The translations under genes and the position numbers were made by a program. Below the pieces are notes generated by a model. The model was not told the origin of the DNA. It saw only the letters and a list, made by a program, of their open reading frames with translations, and made no database searches. Below, piece by piece: positions 26,424 through 35,006 of a stretch of 54,139 nt of DNA. The stretch is from the NCBI GenBank assembly GCA_947648875.1, contig CANSPM010000027.1, forward strand, positions 1 through 54,139. The letters are read 5' to 3'. Position 1 is the stretch's first letter; every line of letters begins with the position of its first letter. This DNA is from an uncultured Lachnospiraceae bacterium (GTDB taxonomy: Bacteria > Bacillota > Clostridia > Lachnospirales > Lachnospiraceae).

Positions 26424-28133
26424 ATGAAATCAGCAGCGGAATTACAGACATTACTCAGACAGATCGACCACAAAAGCTACCCGGCTTATAAGGACACCCG
26501 GGGGCAGTACCAGTTTCAGCAATATGTGCTTTCCATCGACCATGTGCAGGGGGACCCCTTCGCGGCGCCTTCCAAGGTGAGCCTGATTGTACCGGGCAGG
26601 GTGGCAGGCTTTGACAGAGGATGCTTTGCGGAAAAACACAGGCGTATCGCCTTTCAGGACTACCTGCTACGGCGGGTGGCGGCAAAAATAAAGGAGTATT
26701 CTTTTAAGGCCAAGGGCTCCGGGAAGAGCGGTCTCATGGGGATCAGCCAGCCGGGACAGGAGATTCTGGAGCGCAGTGCCTGCTGGGTAAATCCGGCGGA
26801 CGGCCAGGTCACGGTCCGCATGGAGATCGGTTTTCCGGCCAACGGGCGCACCATCAACGCGGGAGAACTGGTCAAGATCCTTTTCGACTTTTTGCCCGTG
26901 TGTGTAAAGCAGACACTGCTCTCAGCCTCCTGTCCCAAGGATGGTCTGGAGAGGGTGTTGTATCTGGCGGATGATCAGCTCTATATCCGACAGCAGCTGA
27001 AGGAGCGGGAACTGGTGGCGTTTGTGGCGGATGGGGCTGTTCTGCCCCGCAGATCCGGCGTGTCCTCCCAGCCTATGAAGGAAGCGGTGGCCTTCGCCTC
27101 CCCCCAGGAGATGGCAGTGACCATGCAGCTGCCCCATAAGGGTACGCTCCGGGGCATGGGCATCCGCAGAGGCGTTACGCTCATTGTGGGCGGCGGCTAC
27201 CACGGCAAGTCCACTCTGCTGGAGGCGTTGGAAAAGGGTGTCTATGATCACATTGCCGGGGACGGCAGGGAGTATGTGCTGACGGACGACAGTGCCATGA
27301 AACTGCGGGCGGAGGACGGCAGGAGTATTCAGCAGGCGGATATCTCCATGTTTATCCGCAATCTGCCGGGAGGCAAGGACACCGGACATTTTTATACGGA
27401 GGACGCCAGCGGCAGCACCTCCCAGGCGGCGGCCACGGTGGAGGCGGTGGAAATGGGCGCGAAAGTATTCCTGATTGACGAGGATACCAGCGCCACCAAC
27501 TTTATGATTCGGGACGAGCTGATGCAGAGGGTGGTGAGCCGGGATATGGAGCCCATCATTCCCTTTATCGACCGGGTGCGGGAACTCTATGAAAAATACG
27601 GGATTTCCACGGTGCTGGTGGCCGGCAGTTGCGGTTCCTACTTCCACAAGGCGGACTGTATTGTGCAGATGAACAAGTATCGCCCGGTGGAGATCACGGC
27701 CCTGGCCAAAAAGGAAGCGGAGCAGTTCCCCTACACGCTGGGCGACGCCCCGGCGGCGGGAAAACCGGATTTTTGCCGGGTGATCAAGGCGGATCAGGCT
27801 TTTGCCAGAGACGAGCGGATCAAGATGAAGACCATGGGCCTGGACGGTTTTTCCATTAATCGGGAGACAGTGGACATGCGCTATGTGGAGCAGCTGGTGG
27901 ACAGTGAACAGCTGACGGCCCTGTCTCATATGATTAAGCATATGAAGTGTCGTCTCTTCGACGGGCGTAAGACCATGCAGCAGGCGGTGGAGGCCCTGTA
28001 TGAGGAGGTGGCGAAAAGCGGTTTTGCCGCTTTCTGCCCAGGGCGGGAGAGCCTGCCCGGCAATTTGGCCATGCCCCGGCGTCAGGAATTGTACGCGGCG
28101 CTGAATCGTTGTCGGGAACTGGTGCGGATATAA
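26424..28133 (+). CDS. ABC-ATPase domain-containing protein (PF09818 type)
   Basis: 569 residues from ATG 26424 (GAGGGAGG 5 bases upstream). It belongs to a family of soluble single-chain ABC-type ATPases of unknown role: N-terminal YPAYKDTRGQYQF, a mid-protein Walker A GGGYHGKSTLLEAL (~residues 255-268), Walker B-like VFLIDEDTSATNFMIRD (~350) and VLVAGSCGSYF. It has no TM segments. It follows the ATPase/RloB module by 133 bases, but composition returns to the chromosomal norm, so it is probably resident. Its leader is copy B of the hairpin element. Confidence 0.85.
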   Translation: MKSAAELQTLLRQIDHKSYPAYKDTRGQYQFQQYVLSIDHVQGDPFAAPSKVSLIVPGRVAGFDRGCFAEKHRRIAFQDYLLRRVAAKIKEYSFKAKGSGKSGLMGISQPGQEILERSACWVNPADGQVTVRMEIGFPANGRTINAGELVKILFDFLPVCVKQTLLSASCPKDGLERVLYLADDQLYIRQQLKERELVAFVADGAVLPRRSGVSSQPMKEAVAFASPQEMAVTMQLPHKGTLRGMGIRRGVTLIVGGGYHGKSTLLEALEKGVYDHIAGDGREYVLTDDSAMKLRAEDGRSIQQADISMFIRNLPGGKDTGHFYTEDASGSTSQAAATVEAVEMGAKVFLIDEDTSATNFMIRDELMQRVVSRDMEPIIPFIDRVRELYEKYGISTVLVAGSCGSYFHKADCIVQMNKYRPVEITALAKKEAEQFPYTLGDAPAAGKPDFCRVIKADQAFARDERIKMKTMGLDGFSINRETVDMRYVEQLVDSEQLTALSHMIKHMKCRLFDGRKTMQQAVEALYEEVAKSGFAAFCPGRESLPGNLAMPRRQELYAALNRCRELVRI

Positions 28134-28179
28134 GAACAATCGAATCCATGAGAAATCGGGGCGCTATTGTCGCTTGTAA

Positions 28180-28210
28180 AAGGCTGTGCTTTATGCACAG
28201 CCTTATTATT
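28180..28210 (+). terminator. Terminator after the ABC-ATPase gene
   Basis: AAGGCTGTGC pairs with GCACAGCCTT across TTTAT, followed by ATTATT. Confidence 0.7.
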
Positions 28211-28244
28211 GTCGTATTCTGCGGTTATTTTATGCAAATACCTG

Positions 28245-28273
28245 TTGCAAAAAAGGAACTCAGGTAGTATAAT
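28245..28273 (+). promoter_or_regulatory. Promoter of the SGNH hydrolase
   Basis: TTGCAA (28245-28250), a 17-bp spacer, TATAAT (28268-28273). Confidence 0.7.
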
Positions 28274-28355
28274 AAGTGAAATGTTTTGGATAGAAAGTCT
28301 GCATATTTCAAATTTATATAGAATATAAAATAGTCTTCAAGTAAGGAGGAAGGAA

Positions 28356-29465
28356 ATGGCAAAGAAAGCGCTGGCCAGTAACTGGCGTGTCAACAGGCGT
28401 ATTCTGGGAGTGACAGTCTGCGTGCTGTTTGCGACTACCATTGTGCTGATGGCGGTTTTGTGTTTCTGGCTTTTCTTTTTGATGCCGGGAGACGCGGGGA
28501 ATGAGATCATGCTGCGCAAGCCGAAGAAAATAGAGGCGGAAGAACTTCAGCCCGACGATGAGGCGATGCAGGTAGAGTCCATAACGGTTTCCACAGAGGC
28601 GGAAGAAAAAACGGGGGAGGACGATGTCCCGGAGGAAGTGGTTGACCCATATACCTATACGGATCTGGACATGACACTTTACGCCCAGACCTCTCTGCGG
28701 GTGCGCGACCAGCCGTCCCTGGACGGGGGGAAAATAGGAGGCCTTTATCGGAATCAGGTAGTCAAGGCCACAGGCATCTGCAATGAGACAGGGTGGTATC
28801 GCATTGATTATTACGGCAGCACCGGGTACGCGTCCAACGATTATCTGGCACTGGAGCCGGTGGAATTGGAGATTGTGCAGTCTGTGGGCAGCTTTGGGGC
28901 GGTGGACAAAAACTTTTATGACAATGTGCTGTTCATCGGAGACTCCCTGACTGTGGGTCTGTCCATGTACGGAAATCTGAAAAATGCCACATACTTTTGC
29001 ATAAACGGCATGGGGGCCAGCGAGGCTCTGAACAAGGATATGAGCGGGGTTACGCTGGATGCCCTTCTGGATGTCAGACAGTATGATGCCGTCTATATCA
29101 TGTTGGGCATCAATGATATGGGGTCAAAGCGCAAGAGCTATCTGTCATCCTACAGTTCTCTTTTGAGCCATGTGCAGGAGAAGCAGCCAAACGCCGGAAT
29201 TGTAATCCAATCCATTCTGGCGGTGACTTCCTCTTATACCGCCGAACATCCCAAGTTTAACAATGACGAGATCAGGGAGCGCAACACCAGGCTTGCGGAG
29301 ATGGCTGACGGAGAGCACATTTTCTATCTGGATCTGAACGCGTATTTTATGGATGCCGCAGGCAATCTCCAGGATAGCCATGCCAGGGATGGTCTGCACC
29401 TGAAAACTTCTTCCTACAAGATCTGGAAGGAAGCTCTTCTGGCCAACGGGATTGTGAGGGATTAG
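28356..29465 (+). CDS. Membrane-anchored SH3-domain SGNH/GDSL hydrolase
   Basis: 369 residues; RBS AAGGAGGAAGG precedes ATG 28356. A cytoplasmic basic start and one TM helix (~18-43) anchor it outside the cell, followed by an acidic linker. A bacterial SH3 domain lies at ~112-170 (TSLRVRDQPSLDGGKIGGLY, then YGSTGYASNDYL). The C-terminal SGNH hydrolase has FIGDSLTVG (~193), NGMGASEAL, IMLGINDMG and the catalytic DGLHL (~345). It likely deacylates a wall or envelope substrate near peptidoglycan; the actual ester is unknown. Confidence 0.9.
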   Translation: MAKKALASNWRVNRRILGVTVCVLFATTIVLMAVLCFWLFFLMPGDAGNEIMLRKPKKIEAEELQPDDEAMQVESITVSTEAEEKTGEDDVPEEVVDPYTYTDLDMTLYAQTSLRVRDQPSLDGGKIGGLYRNQVVKATGICNETGWYRIDYYGSTGYASNDYLALEPVELEIVQSVGSFGAVDKNFYDNVLFIGDSLTVGLSMYGNLKNATYFCINGMGASEALNKDMSGVTLDALLDVRQYDAVYIMLGINDMGSKRKSYLSSYSSLLSHVQEKQPNAGIVIQSILAVTSSYTAEHPKFNNDEIRERNTRLAEMADGEHIFYLDLNAYFMDAAGNLQDSHARDGLHLKTSSYKIWKEALLANGIVRD

Positions 29466-29552
29466 TGCTCTGAAGGTTTTTTCGTGAAATGCTCCACGGA
29501 TAATTTTTCTGACACAAAGCACGCGTTAAAGTGATCATAGGTTTAATCGCTA

Positions 29553-29581
29553 TTGTGAAAATTTGGAAACAGTAGTATAAT
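29553..29581 (+). promoter_or_regulatory. Promoter of the alcohol dehydrogenase transcript
   Basis: TTGTGA (29553-29558), a 17-bp spacer, TATAAT (29576-29581). The leader is about 140 nt long. Confidence 0.65.
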
Positions 29582-29644
29582 AGTTTGCATAGTATATGCA
29601 GCTTTAAACAGTCTCGAAGCGAGTAGACCAAGGAGGATTTTCAG

Positions 29645-29662
29645 ATGCGGCTTTGCGGGTGA
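29645..29662 (+). CDS. Possible five-codon leader peptide (MRLCG)
   Basis: A strong AAGGAGGA (29630-29637) sits 7 bases before ATG 29645, which opens a frame of only five codons plus TGA. The next gene starts at 29731 with its own AAAGGAG. An SD this good ahead of a micro-ORF suggests a translated leader, but function is unknown. Confidence 0.35.
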   Translation: MRLCG

Positions 29663-29730
29663 AAATTGCTTTTTACATGGGTTTGCGGCGCGGAGACGGC
29701 ACTTATAATCGAGAAAGGAGCATTTCTTTT

Positions 29731-30879
29731 ATGGCTAACAGATTTGTATTAAACGAGACCTCTTATCACGGCACGGGCGCAATCCAGGAGATCGCGGCGG
29801 AGGCCAGGGGAAGGGGTTTTCAGAGAGCATTTGTATGTTCTGACCCGGATCTGGTAAAATTCGGCGTGACTAAAAAGGTGTTGGATGTGCTGGACGGCGC
29901 AAAACTGCCCTATGAACTGTACAGCGAGATTAAGCCCAATCCCACTATTGAAAATGTACAGACCGGTGTGGAGGCCTACAAAAAATCCGGTGCGGACTAT
30001 CTGGTGGCAATCGGCGGCGGCTCTTCCATGGACACGGCCAAGGCCATCGGCATTATTATTAACAATCCTGAATTTGCGGATGTGGTGAGTCTGGAGGGAG
30101 TAGCTCCCACAACTAATAAATCGGTTCCGATCTTTGCCGTGCCTACCACAGCCGGTACGGCGGCGGAGGTAACCATTAACTATGTCATCACCGATGTGGC
30201 CAAGAACCGCAAGATGGTGTGTGTGGACCCCAAAGACATTCCGGTGGTGGCTTTTGTGGACCCGGATATGATGGCGACCATGCCCAGAGGATTGACGGCG
30301 GCTACCGGTATGGACGCGCTGACCCACGCCATCGAGGGCTATATCACAAAGGGCGCATGGGAACTTTCCGATATGTTCCATTTAAAGGCGATCGAGATCA
30401 TTGCCCGTTCCCTGAGAGGGGCGGTGGACAACAGCCCCGAGGGCAGGACCGACATGGCTCTGGGCCAGTATGTGGCAGGCATGGGCTTTTCCAATGTGGG
30501 ACTGGGTATCGTACATTCCATGGCGCATCCTCTGGGGGCGCTGTATGACACGCCCCACGGTGTTGCCAACGCCATCATTCTGCCCACCGTGATGAAGTAC
30601 AATGCGGAGGCAACGGGTGAGAAGTATCGTGAGATCGCCAGGGCCATGGGGGTTGAGAATGTGGATTCCATGACCCAGGAGGAGTATCGCCAGGCGGCGA
30701 TAGACGCTGTGCAAAAGCTGTCCGAGGACGTGGGCATTCCTGCCGACTTAAAAGAGATTGTGAAGGAGGAGGACATTCCATTTCTGGCCCAGTCCGCCTA
30801 CGACGATGCCTGTAGGCCCGGCAATCCCAGGGATACCAGCGTGGAGGAGATCTCACAGCTGTACAAAAGTCTGTTGTAG
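29731..30879 (+). CDS. Iron-containing alcohol dehydrogenase (lactaldehyde reductase-like)
   Basis: 382 residues; ATG 29731 after AAAGGAG (29714-29720). Group III Fe-ADH: GGGSSMDTAKAIG (~95) for NAD binding, and iron-ligand His in THAIEGY (~198), SMAHPLGALYD (~263) and PHGVANA (~275). The length and motifs match FucO (L-1,2-propanediol/lactaldehyde oxidoreductase) and 1,3-propanediol or butanol dehydrogenases; specificity cannot be fixed. A cysteine/methionine synthesis gene follows after 51 bases without an obvious promoter. Confidence 0.9.
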   Translation: MANRFVLNETSYHGTGAIQEIAAEARGRGFQRAFVCSDPDLVKFGVTKKVLDVLDGAKLPYELYSEIKPNPTIENVQTGVEAYKKSGADYLVAIGGGSSMDTAKAIGIIINNPEFADVVSLEGVAPTTNKSVPIFAVPTTAGTAAEVTINYVITDVAKNRKMVCVDPKDIPVVAFVDPDMMATMPRGLTAATGMDALTHAIEGYITKGAWELSDMFHLKAIEIIARSLRGAVDNSPEGRTDMALGQYVAGMGFSNVGLGIVHSMAHPLGALYDTPHGVANAIILPTVMKYNAEATGEKYREIARAMGVENVDSMTQEEYRQAAIDAVQKLSEDVGIPADLKEIVKEEDIPFLAQSAYDDACRPGNPRDTSVEEISQLYKSLL

Positions 30880-30930
30880 GGGCATTATAAGGAAAATAAA
30901 TATTTTACAGCGACCCAGGAGGACAAACCA

Positions 30931-32205
30931 ATGAATATGAACAGCATCTGCGTGCAGGGCGGATATACGCCGGGCAACGGGGAGCCCCGCCAGATTCCTA
31001 TCGTACAGAGTACTACATTCAAATATGACACCAGTGAAGATATGGGCAAATTGTTTGACTTAGAGGCCAGCGGCTACTTTTATACCCGGCTCCAAAACCC
31101 CACCAACGACTATGTGGCGGCGAAAATCTGTCAGATGGAGGGCGGAACGGCAGCCATGCTGACCAGCAGCGGTCAGGCGGCCACTTTCTACGCGCTTTTC
31201 AATATCTGCGGCGCGGGGGATCATATCGTGGCTTCCAGCAGTATCTACGGCGGCTCCTTTAACCTGATTTCCGTGACCATGAAGCGCATGGGTATCGAAA
31301 CTACATTTGTGGACCCGGATGCCTCTGAGGAGGAACTGAATGCCGCTTTCCGGCCCAACACCAGAGTCATGTTCGGAGAAACCATTGCCAACCCGGCTCT
31401 GACGGTGCTGGATATAGAGAAGTTTGCCAGATGCGCCCACAGCCACGGGGTACCGCTGGTGATCGACAATACCTTCGCCACACCTATCAACTGCCGTCCC
31501 TTTGAATGGGGGGCGGATATCGTGACCCATTCCACCACCAAATACATGGACGGACACGGCGCGGCGGTGGGCGGTTGCATTGTGGACAGCGGCAGGTTTG
31601 ACTGGATGGCCCATGCGGACAAGTTTCCCGGGCTATGTACTCCAGACGAGAGTTACCACGGCATTACTTATGCGGAGAAATTTGGAAAGGAAGGCGCCTT
31701 TATCACCAAATGTACTGCCCAGCTGATGCGGGATCTGGGGTCTATCCAGAGTCCGCAGCATGCGTTTATCCTGAATCTGGGATTGGAGAGTCTGCATGTG
31801 AGGATGCAGCGTCACTGTGAGAACGGTCAGGCGGTGGCGGAGTTTCTGGCGGCGCATCCCAAGGTGGCCTATGTGAACTACTGCGGACTTCCCGGGAACA
31901 AATATTATGAACTGGCGCGGAAATATCTTCCCAAAGGCAGTTGCGGTGTGGTGTCCTTTGGCTTAAAGGGCGGTAGAGAGGCAGCCAGCGCTTTTATGAA
32001 GAATTTGAAGATGGCGGCGATAGAGACCCATGTGGCGGATGCCCGGACCTGTTGCCTGAACCCGGCGTCCAGCACTCATCGCCAGATGACGGACGAGCAG
32101 CTGCGGGAGGCCGGTGTACCTGCGGAGCTGGTTCGTATGAGTTGCGGCCTGGAGGACAAGGAGGATCTGATTGCCGATATTGCCCAGGCGCTGGAGAAGT
32201 GCTAG
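30931..32205 (+). CDS. O-acetylhomoserine aminocarboxypropyltransferase/sulfhydrylase
   Basis: 424-residue PLP enzyme of the Cys/Met-metabolism class, making homocysteine from O-acetylhomoserine and sulfide. It begins with the usual QGGYTPGNGEPRQIPIVQST, has YTRLQNPTND, LTSSGQAATFY, and the PLP lysine in HSTTKYMDGHG (~residue 205). The size and the SCGLEDKEDLIADI end fit MetY/Met17 rather than MetB. A terminator follows. No SAM riboswitch or T-box was seen in the short space upstream. Confidence 0.9.
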   Translation: MNMNSICVQGGYTPGNGEPRQIPIVQSTTFKYDTSEDMGKLFDLEASGYFYTRLQNPTNDYVAAKICQMEGGTAAMLTSSGQAATFYALFNICGAGDHIVASSSIYGGSFNLISVTMKRMGIETTFVDPDASEEELNAAFRPNTRVMFGETIANPALTVLDIEKFARCAHSHGVPLVIDNTFATPINCRPFEWGADIVTHSTTKYMDGHGAAVGGCIVDSGRFDWMAHADKFPGLCTPDESYHGITYAEKFGKEGAFITKCTAQLMRDLGSIQSPQHAFILNLGLESLHVRMQRHCENGQAVAEFLAAHPKVAYVNYCGLPGNKYYELARKYLPKGSCGVVSFGLKGGREAASAFMKNLKMAAIETHVADARTCCLNPASSTHRQMTDEQLREAGVPAELVRMSCGLEDKEDLIADIAQALEKC

Positions 32206-32272
32206 GTGACAGGAATGAGAACAAATGTTCTGAAACTTATTGCAATATAACGGAATATATGCTATGATTAAT

Positions 32273-32303
32273 ACAGTCAGATCTGACAGATCTGGCTGTA
32301 TTT
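32273..32303 (+). terminator. Terminator after the sulfhydrylase gene
   Basis: ACAGTCAGATCT pairs with AGATCTGGCTGT (one T-G pair) across a 3-nt spacer, followed by ATTTG. Confidence 0.7.
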
Positions 32304-32461
32304 GTCCTTATTATTTACGATAGAAGAAAATAAAGTCTGTCCGGAAACCATGTGAAAGTTTTGAAAAGGCAGTACTATGTACGCTGGGAAAAAGAGGATT
32401 ATCGGAAGTCGTGTGGGAGCAGGAAGCAAATCCGGTGCCGGATACACGAGAAAGGCGGCTT

Positions 32462-34969
32462 ATGGAGACCGATAAACTGATTGTATACAGCCGGGTAATT
32501 CCGGCGAAAGGAGCCGAATACGCAGAATATCCGGCGGAATTGCTGCCGGAACTTGTCGGATATCTGCGTCAGGCAGGGATCGAAAGACTTTACAGCCATC
32601 AGGCGGAAATGTTTGAGCTTGCGCGGCGGGGGGAAAATGTGGTGATCACCACATCCACGGCCAGCGGCAAGACGCTGGGCTTTCTGCTCCCGGTGTTACA
32701 GGAGATTCTGCGCCGTCCCCGTGCCAGAGCCCTATTTGTCTATCCCACCAAGGCGCTGGCCAGCGATCAGTATAAGGCGTTGAAGCCAGTATTGACTTAT
32801 CTGGGCGAGGACAGAATTTCGGCGGGAGTCTATGACGGGGATACTCCGCCTGCGGAGCGCAGCCGGATAAGGCGCAGCGCCAACATAATTCTGACCAACC
32901 CTGAGATGATTAACAGTTCTTTTCTGCCGAACCACAGCAAATACGGATTTGATCTGTTGTTTGCCAATCTGCAATATGTGATTATCGACGAACTGCACAC
33001 TTACAGAGGCGCTTTCGGCTCTCATCTGGCCAATGTCATGCGACGCCTTGACCGGGTGTGCCGATACTATCACAGTCAACCTCGCTTCTTGTGCAGTTCA
33101 GCCACTATTGCCAATCCGCTGGAACTGGCCGGTGGCGTCTGCGGCAGACGGTTTGTGCAGGTTGTGAGAGATGGTGCGCCCAGGGCGGAGAGGCGGTATG
33201 TATTTCTCCAGCCCCCAAAGATTAAGGATAAACAGGGCCAGGAGACAGGGCAGGTTTCCGCTGCTGCGGTGGCGGCGGGTTTGCTGCCGGAATTGATGGA
33301 ACAGGGAATCAGTTTCATAGCCTTTGCCAGTTCCCGAAGGAATGTGGAGATTGTGCTGAAAGAGGCCAGAGACCATTTGGAGGGAATAAATGGGCCAACG
33401 GCGCAGACAGGAGGCTCCCGGCCCAGGAGGGAGGCACGGCGGCCGGAGGATCTGATGATCAATCGCATCGCCGGATATCGGGGCGGCTATACCCCCAGGG
33501 AACGCCGGGAGATTGAGAACCGGATGAACCGGGGAGAACTGCTGGGACTGGTGGCTACCAACGCCCTGGAACTGGGAATTGATATCGGACAGCTGGATGC
33601 CACAGTGCTGGTGGGATATCCTGACACCAGGGCTTCTTTCTGGCAGCAGACGGGTAGGGCGGGGCGGAGTGGCCGAAGCTGTACCAACTACATGATTCTG
33701 CGGGAGATGCCCTTTGACCAGTATATTGCGGTAAATCCGGGCTGGCTTTTTGACGGCAGCAGTGAGAGCGCCGTCATAGACCCGAATAATCTTCTGATTC
33801 AGCTGGCGCATATTCGGGCAGCGGCGGCGGAGATTCCTCTGGGACAGCAGGATATGGAGTTGTTTCCGGACCTGGGAGAAGCTATTCCCGTGCTGCTGGA
33901 GGCGGGGGAAGTGACCCGTCTGGGCGGACGTTATGTCTGGTGTGGTCAGAGTTTTCCGGAGGGAGACTACAGTCTGCGCAATATCGACAACAGACGTTAC
34001 AAGCTTATCAACCAGGAGACCGGGGAACAAATCACGGAGATGGACGAACTTCAGGCTTTCAGGGAACTTCATGAGGGAGCCGTGTATATGCATGGAGGGA
34101 CGCAATACCAGGTGACGCGCATGGATCGGGAGAGCCGTACCAGTTACGCTCTGCTTTTTTGGGGAAATTACTATACAGTGCCGGGCGGCAGCACGGAGAT
34201 TCGTCAGCTGCTGACCCGGCGCACATGCGGTTACAGGCGGGACGCCGAATCCACGGAAATATGCCAGGAAACCGCCCGGGGAGAAGGGGCGTCGTTGGCG
34301 CAGAGCCATACGGAAATGATTTACGTCAGTATGGGAGAACTTCATGTGGAAGATTTGATCAATATGTACAAGAAGCTGGAGTTCCATAACCGCCAGAACC
34401 TGGGCTATGAGCAGCTTCCCCAGCCCCTTGCGAAACAATATGACACAGAAGGTGCCTGGATCGAACTTCCGGGAGAAGTGGTCCGGGAATACCGCTGCAT
34501 GCTACGGGAGAGCGTCGGCGGGAAACAGGTACTGAACAACCATTTCGAAGGGCTTTGCTATGCACTGGAGAATGCTGCCAGAATGCTGACCATGACAGAG
34601 AAAGAGGATATCGGTGTGCTTACTTCCGGCAATGCCACCGGGAAACAGACGGATGGGGAAGAGCAGGTGCTGGTCTATATCTATGATAAATTTACAGGCG
34701 GCTTGGGTTACGCGGAGAAGGCATATGAGCGGATCACGGAGATTGTCAGACATGCCGGGGAACTGGTGTCCGGGTGCGGCTGCGAGAGTGGCTGTATTGC
34801 CTGCATTGGAGACTACCGACTGGATAAGTCAAAAATTCTCTGGGGATTGGAGAGACTGCGGATGGCAGGCCCTGCGCGGGATGAGACGGGGGAGGATGGC
34901 ACAATCCGGGAGAAACTGCGAAAGCGGCTGGGCAGCGTAAAACGGGGGAGCGGGGATGGTCAGCCGTGA
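32462..34969 (+). CDS. DEAD/DEAH helicase with DUF1998/MZB zinc domain (MrfA-like)
   Basis: 835-residue SF2 helicase. ATG 32462 has AAAGGCGG upstream; GTG 32411 is an alternative. Motif I TSTASGKTLGF (~63-73), motif II DELH (~176), SSATIANP, and motif VI QQTGRAGRSGR are present. The C-terminal zinc site reads CGCESGCIACIGD (~772-784), as in MrfA of B. subtilis (mitomycin-lesion repair) and yeast Hrq1. It precedes a UvrD-type helicase by 37 bases, so the two may form a DNA-repair operon. The nuclease partner MrfB is not in the window. Confidence 0.88.
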   Translation: METDKLIVYSRVIPAKGAEYAEYPAELLPELVGYLRQAGIERLYSHQAEMFELARRGENVVITTSTASGKTLGFLLPVLQEILRRPRARALFVYPTKALASDQYKALKPVLTYLGEDRISAGVYDGDTPPAERSRIRRSANIILTNPEMINSSFLPNHSKYGFDLLFANLQYVIIDELHTYRGAFGSHLANVMRRLDRVCRYYHSQPRFLCSSATIANPLELAGGVCGRRFVQVVRDGAPRAERRYVFLQPPKIKDKQGQETGQVSAAAVAAGLLPELMEQGISFIAFASSRRNVEIVLKEARDHLEGINGPTAQTGGSRPRREARRPEDLMINRIAGYRGGYTPRERREIENRMNRGELLGLVATNALELGIDIGQLDATVLVGYPDTRASFWQQTGRAGRSGRSCTNYMILREMPFDQYIAVNPGWLFDGSSESAVIDPNNLLIQLAHIRAAAAEIPLGQQDMELFPDLGEAIPVLLEAGEVTRLGGRYVWCGQSFPEGDYSLRNIDNRRYKLINQETGEQITEMDELQAFRELHEGAVYMHGGTQYQVTRMDRESRTSYALLFWGNYYTVPGGSTEIRQLLTRRTCGYRRDAESTEICQETARGEGASLAQSHTEMIYVSMGELHVEDLINMYKKLEFHNRQNLGYEQLPQPLAKQYDTEGAWIELPGEVVREYRCMLRESVGGKQVLNNHFEGLCYALENAARMLTMTEKEDIGVLTSGNATGKQTDGEEQVLVYIYDKFTGGLGYAEKAYERITEIVRHAGELVSGCGCESGCIACIGDYRLDKSKILWGLERLRMAGPARDETGEDGTIREKLRKRLGSVKRGSGDGQP

Positions 34970-35006
34970 AACGATCCGCAATTGGTAAGCATATGGGAGA
35001 ATCGCA

